This document shows positions 43,929-51,399 of a DNA stretch of 64,000 nucleotides, piece after piece. The notes below the pieces were generated by a model. It was not told the origin of the DNA. It saw nothing but the letters and a program-made list of their open reading frames with translations, and ran no database searches. Numbering within the stretch: the stretch's first letter is position 1; each line of letters begins with the position of its first letter. Made by a program: the position numbers and the translations under genes. Source of the DNA: Clostridiaceae bacterium Marseille-Q4143 (GTDB taxonomy: Bacteria; Bacillota; Clostridia; Lachnospirales; Lachnospiraceae); NCBI GenBank assembly GCA_018228645.1, contig CP073693.1, forward strand, positions 930,001-994,000. The letters are read 5' to 3'.

Positions 43929-44342
43929 TTAGTCCTCATCCACCAGCTTTTTGATTTCTTCCATCTCCTCCGGTGTCGTCTTACCCGGCTCCCACAGAAT
44001 TCCTGCATGATCATCCTTGTAGCGCGGAATCAGATGCATATGAAAATGGAATACGGTCTGCCCTGCCGGTTCCCCATTGTTCTGTACCAGATTGAATCCA
44101 TCTGCATGAAGTGCTTTCACCATTTTGGCTCCCACTTTCTTTGCAATTCCCAATACCTTGGATGCGGTCTCATCATCCAGCTCAAAAAGATTTTTATAAT
44201 GTTCCTTCGGAAGAAGCAGCGCATGGCCTCTGGTCGCCGGACCCAGATCCAGAATCACTCTGAAGTCCTCATCCTCATAGAGAGTGGTTGACGGAATCTC
44301 TCCATTTGCAATTTTGCAGAAAATGCAGTTACAATCTTTCAT
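43929..44342 (-). CDS. HIT-family nucleotide hydrolase
   Basis: This is a small hydrolase or transferase acting on nucleoside phosphoramidates or similar. The 137 aa product has the zinc-type N terminus CNCIFCKIANGEIPSTTLYE, the GHALLLPKEHYKNL segment and the active-site histidine triad FHFHMHLIPRYKDD. AGGAGG lies upstream of ATG 44342. It precedes the sigma gene by 27 bp and may be cotranscribed with it. Confidence 0.93.
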   Translation of the reverse strand: MKDCNCIFCKIANGEIPSTTLYEDEDFRVILDLGPATRGHALLLPKEHYKNLFELDDETASKVLGIAKKVGAKMVKALHADGFNLVQNNGEPAGQTVFHFHMHLIPRYKDDHAGILWEPGKTTPEEMEEIKKLVDED

Positions 44343-44433
44343 TTTGGTATCCTCCTGAATTTCTTTGTATATTTTAAAATTTCTTTATAACCATATTTGT
44401 CATCTTTTGTCGAATCCTGTCGAACGAATTTTG

Positions 44434-44462
44434 TTGCCACATTCTGACAATCCTGATATATT
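44434..44462 (+). promoter_or_regulatory. Predicted promoter of the histidine kinase gene
   Basis: TTGCCA (44434-44439), 17 bp and TATATT (44457-44462), 20 bp before the kinase start codon. Confidence 0.55.
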
Positions 44463-44482
44463 GCAGACAAGGAGTGATAATT

Positions 44483-45232
44483 ATGCTGACCTACGATGAA
44501 CAGAAAAAGATGGAACGGCTGATGGCAGATGATGAAGATGTCCGTCACCTTATTACAACAATTAAAAATGACTACCAGTTGACTCTGTCACAAATTTCCC
44601 ATGAAATCAGAAATCCGCTTACCTATATGAACAGCTCTGTCCAGTGGATTCAGAAAATGCACCCGGAAGTGGAAGAATTTGAATTCTGGAATCAACTGAA
44701 AGATGACATCCGCTATATGAAGTTTCTGCTGGATGATATCTCCTTGTTCAGCCACGGAGAAGAATTAAATATTGTCCCCATGGATCTCCGTGAATTCGCC
44801 TATGATGTAAAAGATACGCTTCTGGCTGAATTCCTTCAGCGGCATATTGTACTGATCGTCAAACTGGATGAATCCTATCCCACATTTTACGGCGACCCGA
44901 TCCGTTTAAAACAGGCCTGTATCAATCTTCTGAAAAATGCAATGGAATCCATTACCGGCCGCGGGAAGATTATCCTGAAAATCTTTGTTCAGGAGAAGAA
45001 ACTTCTGATCGCCGTGAAAGATAACGGCTGCGGTATGACTTCCGAGCAGCTTACGAACGTCTTTCATCCCTTTGTCACCTCCAAGGAACACGGCACCGGT
45101 CTCGGACTTCCCATTGTACGGAAGATCGTCACTGCCCACGGCGGAACCGTACGCGTTTCCTCCACACCCGGGAAGGGCAGTGAGTTCCAGATGTATCTGC
45201 CGCTGCTGCCGGTAGCTTCTGTTTATCTGTAA
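44483..45232 (+). CDS. Orphan soluble histidine kinase
   Basis: This is a sensor kinase core without a sensor or membrane domain. The 249 aa product has about 30 N-terminal residues and then the H-box ISHEIRNPLTYMNSSVQW. The ATP-binding domain follows, with the N-box ACINLLKNAMESI, G1 VKDNGCGMTS, the F-box FHPFVTSKEHGTGLGLPIVR and G2 GKGSEFQMYLPL. AAGGAG precedes ATG 44483. No response regulator gene is nearby. Small orphan kinases of this kind often feed the Spo0A phosphorelay in spore formers, which is a guess here. Confidence 0.9.
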   Translation: MLTYDEQKKMERLMADDEDVRHLITTIKNDYQLTLSQISHEIRNPLTYMNSSVQWIQKMHPEVEEFEFWNQLKDDIRYMKFLLDDISLFSHGEELNIVPMDLREFAYDVKDTLLAEFLQRHIVLIVKLDESYPTFYGDPIRLKQACINLLKNAMESITGRGKIILKIFVQEKKLLIAVKDNGCGMTSEQLTNVFHPFVTSKEHGTGLGLPIVRKIVTAHGGTVRVSSTPGKGSEFQMYLPLLPVASVYL

Positions 45233-45242
45233 TCTACCCAAA

Positions 45243-45292
45243 AAGGGAGCTGTTTTGTCCACACAGGTGTTATGTACAGCTCCCTTCTTTTA
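45243..45292 (+). terminator. Terminator after the histidine kinase gene
   Basis: AAGGGAGCTGT and ACAGCTCCCTT form an eleven-base stem followed by TCTTTT, directly after the kinase stop. The opposite strand could serve the GIY-YIG gene less well. Confidence 0.8.
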
Positions 45293-45306
45293 TCTCCTTT
45301 TGCTCT

Positions 45307-45648
45307 TTATTCATTTTCCAGAAACATCTGGAGATTCAGTCCCGGACAGGGTTCGTACCGTTCCCCTTTCAGCTTCTCTCCAAACAGTTCCTCCACCGTC
45401 TCAGGATGACGGATCAGTTCTTCCTTCTGCGCTTTTTTCAGATGCTTCACGTAATTTTCCAGCCTTGCAGCTCCCGCCCAGCTGTCGGTCTTCCAGACCA
45501 TCTCCAACGACTCAACCTGACGGCTCTTCGTATATTTTGCACCGGTTTTCTTCTTATAATAGTGTTCCCGCATCCGCCGTCCCACGTCCTGTGCGATACC
45601 GGTGTACAGTGATGCATCCTGGCAGCGAACCATGTAGATATAAGCCAT
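45307..45648 (-). CDS. GIY-YIG nuclease-domain protein (YhbQ/YazA type)
   Basis: The 113 aa product has one GIY-YIG domain: YIYMVRCQDASLYTGIAQDV in place of the consensus, the Arg in GRRMREHYYKKKTGAKYTKS, and the helix Glu in AARLENYVKHLKKAQKEELI. Such UPF0213 proteins are common and of poorly known role. AAGGAG lies six bases before ATG 45648. Longer frames toward the tRNA are not used. Confidence 0.87.
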   Translation of the reverse strand: MAYIYMVRCQDASLYTGIAQDVGRRMREHYYKKKTGAKYTKSRQVESLEMVWKTDSWAGAARLENYVKHLKKAQKEELIRHPETVEELFGEKLKGERYEPCPGLNLQMFLENE

Positions 45649-45759
45649 ATTCCGCTCCTTGTACAGCCATCGTATGTATGTTCCCATCTTAATACATCGG
45701 TCTTCAAAATACAATCTGGTATTTACAAAATTTATATGGTATAATATAAAATTAGACAA

Positions 45760-45810
45760 CAAAAAAGAACACCGCCCCCGGGCCCATACATCCCAAAAAC
45801 AGTGCTCCTT
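45760..45810 (-). terminator. Probable terminator of tRNA-Lys
   Basis: On the minus strand AGGAGCAC and GTGTTCTT arms with an inner GGGCCC-rich part form a hairpin, and TTTT follows. It begins 3 bp after the tRNA 3' end. The stem contains G-T pairs. Confidence 0.55.
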
Positions 45811-45812
45811 GC

Positions 45813-45887
45813 GTGCGCCTCCAGGGGTTCGAACCCTGGACACCCTGATTAAGAGTCAGGTGCTCTACCAACTGAGCTAGAAGCGCA
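45813..45887 (-). tRNA. tRNA-Lys (anticodon CTT)
   Basis: The minus strand folds into a cloverleaf. The acceptor stem is TGCGCTT/AGGCGCA, the D arm AGCTCAGTTGGTAGAGC, the anticodon stem CCTGA/TCAGG with loop CTCTTAA, and the T arm CAGGG-TTCGAAC-CCTGG. CCA is not encoded. It has its own promoter, leader hairpin and terminator. Confidence 0.95.
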
Positions 45888-45901
45888 TTCATAATTGTTT
45901 T

Positions 45902-45924
45902 GTCCGCTGTGTTGTCCAGCGAAC
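45902..45924 (-). promoter_or_regulatory. 5' leader hairpin of tRNA-Lys with GACAACA loop
   Basis: On the transcribed strand GTTCGCTG pairs with CAGCGGAC (one G-U) around the loop GACAACA, and AAAACAA follows. The stem sequence differs from that in the tRNA-Gln leader while the loop and the downstream AAAACAA are the same. The hairpin starts about eight bases after the -10 element. Confidence 0.6.
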
Positions 45925-45931
45925 AAAACAT

Positions 45932-45960
45932 ATTATACACAGTAGTTTTACAAAAAGCAA
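45932..45960 (-). promoter_or_regulatory. Promoter of tRNA-Lys
   Basis: TTGCTT (45955-45960), 17 bp and TATAAT (45932-45937) on the minus strand. Confidence 0.85.
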
Positions 45961-45990
45961 GCCTTTTTTTAATTTTTTTTTACAAAAATT

Positions 45991-46635
45991 TTATCTGACC
46001 GCAATCAGCTTGTGAATCGGATTTCCCTTTGCGGAGAAACGTTCCTCATATTCTGTCATGACATTTCCCTGTACCAGTTCTTCATCATGATGAAGGTCAT
46101 AGGTCACCGCTTTTAACTGCCATCCTGCCTCTTTTACGGATTCCACAGAAAAATCAAAAAGTGGGCGGTTGTCCGTCTTAAACTCCACCTGTCCGTCCGG
46201 TACCAAAATCTGATCATAGCGCGCCATAAATTCCTTACTGGTCAGACGTCTCTTGGCATGGCGGTCCTTAGGCCACGGATCAGAGAAATTCAGGTAGATT
46301 CTGTCCACCTCATTCTTTGCAAATACTTTTACAATGTCCTCTGCATCCATCCGGATAAAGCAGATATTGGGAAGCGGCGTCTCCTCCTCTTCCATCTTCT
46401 CCAAAGCACGGATCAGCACGCTGGAATATTTCTCAATTCCTACATAATTAATATCCGGGTTTCTGCGTGCCAGTTCCATGAGGAACTGTCCCTTACCCAT
46501 GCCGATCTCAATATAGATGGGATGGTCATTTTCAAAAATCTCATGCCAGCTTCCGGCTCTTGTCTCTTCTTCATGGATCACGTACTGGCTCTCTGCAATG
46601 GCCTCACGGGATCCGGGTATATTTCTTAAACGCAT
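45991..46635 (-). CDS. trmB: tRNA (guanine-N7-)-methyltransferase TrmB
   Basis: TrmB methylates G46 in the variable loop of many tRNAs using SAM. The 214 aa product has the SAM-binding motif PIYIEIGMGKGQFLMELARR, the YVGIEKYSSVLIRALEKMEE strand, the family signature LNFSDPWPKDRHAKRRLTSK and a C-terminal EYEERFSAKGNPIHKLIA. Length is normal. It lies just upstream of tRNA-Lys on the same strand. Confidence 0.95.
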   Translation of the reverse strand: MRLRNIPGSREAIAESQYVIHEEETRAGSWHEIFENDHPIYIEIGMGKGQFLMELARRNPDINYVGIEKYSSVLIRALEKMEEEETPLPNICFIRMDAEDIVKVFAKNEVDRIYLNFSDPWPKDRHAKRRLTSKEFMARYDQILVPDGQVEFKTDNRPLFDFSVESVKEAGWQLKAVTYDLHHDEELVQGNVMTEYEERFSAKGNPIHKLIAVR

Positions 46636-46787
46636 GGTTCGTAGTTCTCCTGTCTTTTTACTGTCTTTTCCTATTGTACATGAAGTACAGGGTTCTGAAA
46701 AGTGGAAAGTGTATTTGTGTCTATTTTCAGATAATTAATCCTCATTTTCACTATTTTCAAAACGTCATATTTTGCCCGGTTTTATCA

Positions 46788-46962
46788 ATTAATCACAAAA
46801 CATTTGTTTCTTTCCCCACTTTTTCACCCGTCAACTTTTCCCCGAAAAATGTGGATAATGTGGATAACTTTGTGAACAACTCTTATATTCCCCATTTTTC
46901 ACTGGTTTCATTGTGGATAAATCTATGGATATATTGGGGAAATGAGGATAACTTTTTCCACA
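46788..46962. promoter_or_regulatory. Cluster of DnaA boxes in a gene-free region
   Basis: Perfect TGTGGATAA boxes occur at 46850-46858, 46859-46867 (directly abutting) and 46912-46920. One-mismatch boxes are TGTGAACAA at 46871-46879, TTTTCCACA at 46954-46962 and TTAATCACA at 46788-46796. The surrounding 46640-47150 stretch is AT-rich and carries no gene that I can support; the 174-codon plus-strand frame across it has no coding signs. Neither dnaA nor dnaN is in the window. Confidence 0.6.
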
Positions 46963-47151
46963 TGCTGGTTTTTTATGCAACATGTACACTTTTTCCGAAG
47001 TTTTACACCTGTCACAGAAAAAACTATTCGCAGATAATTTACATGAATTTCCGATTACTGTCAACATTCTTATCTGTCTTCTGAATATCAAATAACTGTC
47101 AGAACTACGAAAAAGAGACTGCCTCAGAATAAATCTTATTTTTGAGCAAGA

Positions 47152-47185
47152 AAATACGGCCCACAGATATCTGTGAACCGTATTT
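47152..47185 (-). terminator. Stem-loop after the rubrerythrin gene
   Basis: AAATACGG...CACAGAT and ATCTGTG...CCGTATTT form a long, nearly perfect hairpin 42 bp after the stop. The T-run on the minus strand is short (TTTTC). Confidence 0.6.
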
Positions 47186-47226
47186 CCGTATAATATTTGT
47201 AATTTGTGATATAGGAGTTTTCTTAA

Positions 47227-47769
47227 TTAGCCGAAGTATCTCTTCAGAAGTCCTTCGAATGCTTTTCCGTGACGAGCTTCGTCTTTTGCCATCTCATGAA
47301 CAGTGTCATGGATTGCATCCAGGTTAGCAGCTTTTGCACGTTTTGCAAGATCGAATTTTCCTTCGGTAGCACCATGCTCTGCAGCAACTCTCAGTTCCAG
47401 ATTCTTCTTGGTGCTGTCAGTAACTACCTCACCAAGCAGCTCTGCAAATTTTGCAGCATGCTCAGCCTCTTCGTAAGCAGCTTTCTCCCAGTACAGGCCG
47501 ATCTCCGGATATCCCTCTCTGTGAGCCACACGAGCCATTGCCAGATACATACCAACCTCAGAGCACTCACCGTTGAAGTTTGCTCTTAAATCCTCAAGAA
47601 TGTCCTCGCTTACGCCCTTAGCAACGCCAACTACGTGCTCTGCTGCCCAGGTCATTCCCTCTTCCTGTTTTTTGAATTTGCTTGCCGGAACTCCGCACTG
47701 TGGACATTTCTCCGGTGCCTGCTCTCCTTCATAAATGTAACCACATACTGTACATACCCATTTTGCCAT
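47227..47769 (-). CDS. Reverse-type rubrerythrin (NADH peroxidase)
   Basis: This removes hydrogen peroxide with electrons from NADH via rubredoxin-like carriers in anaerobes. The 180 aa product has an N-terminal rubredoxin-type iron site ([23 protein letters not shown]) followed by a ferritin-like di-iron domain ([60 protein letters not shown]). Having the rubredoxin part first is the mark of the reverse form. The promoter and a perfect operator palindrome lie upstream, and perR precedes it. Confidence 0.95.
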   Translation of the reverse strand: MAKWVCTVCGYIYEGEQAPEKCPQCGVPASKFKKQEEGMTWAAEHVVGVAKGVSEDILEDLRANFNGECSEVGMYLAMARVAHREGYPEIGLYWEKAAYEEAEHAAKFAELLGEVVTDSTKKNLELRVAAEHGATEGKFDLAKRAKAANLDAIHDTVHEMAKDEARHGKAFEGLLKRYFG

Positions 47770-47819
47770 AGTTTTGTTCTCCTTTTCTTTTTTATAAAAT
47801 TTGTTTTATTTGCTTTTTC

Positions 47820-47842
47820 ATAACAGTAATTATTACTGTTAT
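47820..47842. promoter_or_regulatory. Perfect operator-like palindrome before the rubrerythrin gene
   Basis: A 23-bp perfect palindrome (arms ATAACAGTAAT/ATTACTGTTAT around one base) covers the predicted transcription start of the rubrerythrin gene, just after the -10 element. Fur/PerR boxes are AT-rich palindromes of this size, and the upstream gene encodes such a regulator. Confidence 0.75.
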
Positions 47843-47846
47843 TGCT

Positions 47847-47874
47847 ATTATATCATGTAATTCTTTTTTGTCAA
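47847..47874 (-). promoter_or_regulatory. Rubrerythrin promoter
   Basis: TTGACA (47869-47874), 16 bp and TATAAT (47847-47852), both consensus, on the minus strand between perR and the rubrerythrin gene. Confidence 0.85.
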
Positions 47875-47885
47875 TAGTTATTGAG

Positions 47886-48275
47886 TTAATTTTTCATTTT
47901 CTTACATTCGTTGCAGATTCCGTAAAATTCCATACGGCATTCTTCAACTTCGCCGTCATGCCACTGTGCGTTAATCTCCTCTGCCGGGTTCTTCACCGAA
48001 ATCATAATGTCCATGACTCGTCCGCAGCTCTTACATATGAAATGATTATGCGGCGCCACTCTCGCATCAAAACGATCTGCACCTTCTGTCGGGATCTTGA
48101 TGATCTCTCCCAGCTCTGTTAATAAGGAAAGATTTCTGTAAACGGTTCCGAGACTGATATTAGGAAATTCTCCTCTGATACCGTCATATACCATATCGGC
48201 GCTTGGATGATCTTCTCTGCCCTGCAGATAGTTTTTAATTGCTTCTCTCTGTCTGCTGTACTTCAGTACTGCCAT
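47886..48275 (-). CDS. perR: Fur-family peroxide regulator PerR
   Basis: PerR represses oxidative-stress genes until its metal-bound histidines are oxidised. The 129 aa product has the winged-helix part (SRQREAIKNYLQGREDHPSA, NISLGTVYRNLSLLTELGEI), the metal ligands in DRFDARVAPHNHFICKSCGR, and the zinc cysteines CKSC and CNEC. The Asp/His pattern RFDARVAPHNH fits PerR better than Fur. The target rubrerythrin gene lies 116 bp downstream. Its own promoter overlaps a PerR-box-like sequence. Confidence 0.88.
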   Translation of the reverse strand: MAVLKYSRQREAIKNYLQGREDHPSADMVYDGIRGEFPNISLGTVYRNLSLLTELGEIIKIPTEGADRFDARVAPHNHFICKSCGRVMDIMISVKNPAEEINAQWHDGEVEECRMEFYGICNECKKMKN

Positions 48276-48299
48276 CTTTTTCTCCTTATTTAATATTAG

Positions 48300-48335
48300 T
48301 AATTATTATTATAATCATTTTTGAGGATTTGTCAA
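48300..48335 (-). promoter_or_regulatory. perR promoter with overlapping PerR-type box
   Basis: TTGACA (48330-48335), 16 bp and TATAAT (48308-48313) on the minus strand. The sequence at 48300-48314 matches TTATAATNATTATAA at 12 of 14 fixed positions, covering the -10. This suggests autoregulation. Confidence 0.65.
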
Positions 48336-48398
48336 CATCAAAATTGTTACAAAAGTATGGATTTTTTGTGTTTTTTGCTGGAAATTCCGCCACTTTGG

Positions 48399-48427
48399 TT
48401 GACAAAGGGGTAATGCCTTGTTATAAT
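48399..48427 (+). promoter_or_regulatory. Consensus promoter of the SH3/NlpC-P60 gene
   Basis: TTGACA (48399-48404), exactly 17 bp and TATAAT (48422-48427), a full sigma-A consensus, 70 bp before the start codon. Confidence 0.9.
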
Positions 48428-48439
48428 CGCATTATGATT

Positions 48440-48456
48440 TGTAACAAATTTGTAAT
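48440..48456 (+). promoter_or_regulatory. WalR-type box in the leader of the NlpC/P60 gene
   Basis: TGTAAC-AAATT-TGTAAT matches the WalR (YycF) consensus TGTWAH-N5-TGTWAH at every position. It lies about 6 bp after the expected transcription start. Cell-wall hydrolases are the usual WalR targets. A position downstream of the promoter would suggest repression. Confidence 0.55.
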
Positions 48457-48496
48457 ATTTAGAATAGATTCGTAAAAAATGATTGGGGGTATACTA

Positions 48497-49606
48497 ATGA
48501 AAGGAAAGACAGCATTTGTATTTTTAATGGCCGCAGGGCTGTTCGCTATGAATCCTGCAAATGTCCATGCTGAGGGAATTTCCCTTGCATTATCCGGAGG
48601 AATCTCTTCTTCTCTCGGAGAAGCACAGAACACCACCGAAAATGATATCAGCGAAGCACTTGATCAGGCTGTTAAAAATAACTATACCGGTCTTTGCATT
48701 GCACAGGTTACAGATTACGTCAATGTTCGTACCGAAGCAAACGAAGAGTCTGAAGTAGCTGGAAAGCTGTTTAATAATTCTGTAGGTACTGTTGAAGGAT
48801 ATGATAATGGATGGTATCAGATCACTTCCGGAAATGTAACCGGTTATGTAAAGGCTGAGTACGTTGCTATCGGTACAGATGCAGAGACACTTGCTGAAGA
48901 AGTAGGTACCAGAGTTGCTACCGTTACTACGGAAACCTTAAGAGTCCGTGAGGACGCTACCACAGATTCCGCTATTCTGGGACTGGTTCCCATGTCTGAG
49001 GAGCTGACCGTTACCGATGAGACCGATGGTTTCGTAAAAGTTTCCATTGAAGAGGGTGACGGATGGGTTTCCAAAGATTATGTTGATCTGAGAACCGATT
49101 ATGTATATGCAGAGTCCAAGGCCGAAGAAGAAGCCCGTCTCGCAAAAGAGGAAGCAGAAAGAGAAGCTGCTCAGAAAGCAGCATCCGCAGCAATGAAGAA
49201 ATCTCAGAAATCTAAATCCAAATCCGATGCTTCTGTTCAGATCGGAAATGGCGGCGGAAGTTCTTCCGGAAATGCAGTTGCTGGTTTTGCATCCCAGTTC
49301 GTCGGCAACCCGTATGTATACGGTGGTACAAGCCTGACCAACGGTGCTGACTGCTCCGGTTTCGTTATGAGTGTTTACGCAAACTTCGGTGTAGGTCTTC
49401 CGCACAGCTCCAGCGCTCTCCGCAGTGTAGGATATGGTGTAAGCCTTGCAGACGCACAGCCGGGCGATATTATCTGCTACAGCGGACATGTTGCTATCTA
49501 TGTAGGAAACAACACCATCGTACATGCAAGTACCGCATCTACCGGAATCAAATTCACTTCTCCGGTAAACTATAAAAACGTACTGGCTGTAAGAAGAATT
49601 TTCTAA
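48497..49606 (+). CDS. Secreted SH3/NlpC-P60 peptidoglycan endopeptidase
   Basis: This is predicted to cut peptide stems of the cell wall during growth or division. The 369 aa product has a signal peptide (about 1-25, ending NVHAEG) and two bacterial SH3 domains (about 75-128, TDYVNVRTEANEESEVAGKL; about 140-200, TETLRVREDATTDSAILGLV). A charged helical linker follows (about 205-245, with EEEARLAKEEAEREAAQKAA). The NlpC/P60 domain (about 262-369) has catalytic Cys in NGADCSGFVMSVY, His in ICYSGHVAIYVG and the third-residue region NTIVHAST. ATG 48497 follows GGGGG. A bidirectional terminator follows the gene. Confidence 0.94.
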   Translation: MKGKTAFVFLMAAGLFAMNPANVHAEGISLALSGGISSSLGEAQNTTENDISEALDQAVKNNYTGLCIAQVTDYVNVRTEANEESEVAGKLFNNSVGTVEGYDNGWYQITSGNVTGYVKAEYVAIGTDAETLAEEVGTRVATVTTETLRVREDATTDSAILGLVPMSEELTVTDETDGFVKVSIEEGDGWVSKDYVDLRTDYVYAESKAEEEARLAKEEAEREAAQKAASAAMKKSQKSKSKSDASVQIGNGGGSSSGNAVAGFASQFVGNPYVYGGTSLTNGADCSGFVMSVYANFGVGLPHSSSALRSVGYGVSLADAQPGDIICYSGHVAIYVGNNTIVHASTASTGIKFTSPVNYKNVLAVRRIF

Positions 49607-49617
49607 TCAGAATATAA

Positions 49618-49647
49618 CAAGGGCGGTTCCAATGGAACCGCCCTTTT
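49618..49647. terminator. Bidirectional terminator between the NlpC/P60 gene and the helicase gene
   Basis: AAGGGCGGTTCC and GGAACCGCCCTT form a twelve-base stem with a short loop and TTTT after it. It serves both converging genes. Confidence 0.88.
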
Positions 49648-49654
49648 GTATCCT

Positions 49655-51289
49655 TTATTTTCGTTCTGCCTTCTCCACATTCACACGATTTCCTTTAATC
49701 TTCGCATGCTTCATGGATTTGATCACCTGTTTGTGATATTTGGACGGCACGTCCACAAACGTATATTTATCATACATATCAATACTGCCGACCGCTCTGC
49801 CCGGAAGGCCGCTCTCTCCTGCAATGGCTCCTAAGATATCACCCGGTTTCAATTTCTGTTTCTTTCCTACATTCAGGAAAAGGCGTACCATATCTTTATC
49901 GTCTTTCCGTCTTCCTTTTCCCTTGCCCTTTCCTTTGGCCTCAGATTCCCACATGTACTGCTCCTGCGCCAGATCATCCTGCTGTTCGCCGAGAGTATCA
50001 CCAAGCTCCAGCTTTAAGAATGCTGCCGCCAGATCCATCGCCGTCGTCTCATTTTTATCCAGATACTCCTGAATGGCCTGCGCACTTAAAGTCAGATCCT
50101 CTTCCTCCATAGTCTTCTCCAGTTTGCGGAATACATTCTCCACACGTACATTGGCCACATCATCGAGAGATGGAATGCGCTGTGCTTTCATCTTCGTCTT
50201 GCAATAACGCTCAATATCACGAAGTTTGTACGCCTCTTTTCCTACGATAAAGGTAAATGCCTTACCAGTTCTTCCTGCGCGTCCGGTTCTGCCGATCCGG
50301 TGCACATAATACTCGTCATCCTGCGGAAGATCATAATTGAAGACTGCCTCCACATCATCCACATCGATTCCTCTGGCTGCCACATCCGTTGCCACCAGAA
50401 TATCCGTACTTCCTTCCCGGAATCCCTGCATGACACGGTCACGCTGCATCTGCTTCAAATCTCCGTGAAGACCTTCTGCAAAATATCCTCTGTTCTGCAG
50501 TTCCAGCACCAGCTCGTCCACTTTCTTCTTGGTATTACAGAATACCAGAGAGAGACGCGGTGCATAGAGATCCAGAAGACGGCACAGCACTTCGTCCTTA
50601 TTTTTCTGACGCACTTCATAATAATACTGCTCAATACTCGGAACGGTCAGTTCCTTTCTCAGCACCTGAACACGGACTGCATCTTTCTGATAGGTGCCTG
50701 CGATCTCCAGGATTGCCTGCGGCATAGTCGCAGAGAACAATACCGTCTGACGGTCATCCGGCGTATCCTTCAGAATCGTCTCGATATCTTCCCGGAATCC
50801 CATATTCAGCATCTCGTCCGCCTCGTCCAGCACCACAGTATGAAGGTCATTAAGACGAATGGTATGGCGTCTCATATGGTCCATGACACGTCCTGGCGTA
50901 CCGATGATGATCTGAACTCCGCCTTTCAGGGAACGGATCTGACGACTCATATCCTGTCCGCCGTAGATCGGCAGCACTTTAATGCCATGAAGATATTTTG
51001 CCAGGTTACGGATTTCTTCCGATACCTGAATCGCCAACTCTCTGGTTGGACACAGCACCAGGGCCTGTACCTTTCTGTTTTCCGGATCCACTTTCTCCAG
51101 CAGCGGAATACCAAAAGCTGCTGTCTTACCGGTTCCGGTCTGTGCCTGTCCGATCATATCCACACCGGACTCCATCACCGGAATGGCCTGGGACTGGATC
51201 GGGGTTGCTTCCTCAAATCCCATGTCTTCCACTGCCCGTAAAATCTCCGGCTTTATGTTCAATTCCTCAAATTTCATTGTCTCTGACAT
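49655..51289 (-). CDS. DEAD-box RNA helicase with DbpA-type RNA-binding domain
   Basis: This is an ATP-dependent RNA helicase, probably for rRNA maturation or mRNA turnover. The 544 aa product has the Q motif (TPIQSQAIPVM), motif I AQTGTGKTAAFG, Ia PTRELAIQV, II VLDEADEMLNMGF, III SATMPQ, and the second RecA domain with VATDVAARGIDVDDV and HRIGRTGRAGRTG. After a linker, a C-terminal RRM-like DbpA domain (about 460-540, MVRLFLNVGKKQKLKPGDIL, DKYTFVDVPSKYHKQVIKSM) follows. CsdA/DeaD and CshA are the closest named types. Confidence 0.94.
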   Translation of the reverse strand: MSETMKFEELNIKPEILRAVEDMGFEEATPIQSQAIPVMESGVDMIGQAQTGTGKTAAFGIPLLEKVDPENRKVQALVLCPTRELAIQVSEEIRNLAKYLHGIKVLPIYGGQDMSRQIRSLKGGVQIIIGTPGRVMDHMRRHTIRLNDLHTVVLDEADEMLNMGFREDIETILKDTPDDRQTVLFSATMPQAILEIAGTYQKDAVRVQVLRKELTVPSIEQYYYEVRQKNKDEVLCRLLDLYAPRLSLVFCNTKKKVDELVLELQNRGYFAEGLHGDLKQMQRDRVMQGFREGSTDILVATDVAARGIDVDDVEAVFNYDLPQDDEYYVHRIGRTGRAGRTGKAFTFIVGKEAYKLRDIERYCKTKMKAQRIPSLDDVANVRVENVFRKLEKTMEEEDLTLSAQAIQEYLDKNETTAMDLAAAFLKLELGDTLGEQQDDLAQEQYMWESEAKGKGKGKGRRKDDKDMVRLFLNVGKKQKLKPGDILGAIAGESGLPGRAVGSIDMYDKYTFVDVPSKYHKQVIKSMKHAKIKGNRVNVEKAERK

Positions 51290-51399
51290 TTTTTCAAATT
51301 CCTCTTGCTTTTTTCTGTTTATGTTATATAATATGAATAAATCAAGACATAGTATTTAATACTACATCATATAGATTTCTCAATCAAGGAGGCATTATT

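Noticed and set aside
46788..46962. Chromosomal origin of replication
   Set aside because: dnaA, dnaN, recF or rpmH are not nearby and the gene strand bias does not switch here. I kept it only as a DnaA-box cluster.
46560..47084. 174-codon plus-strand frame across the DnaA-box region
   Set aside because: It starts inside trmB on the other strand, has a phenylalanine-rich AT-driven composition, and no ribosome site or motif.
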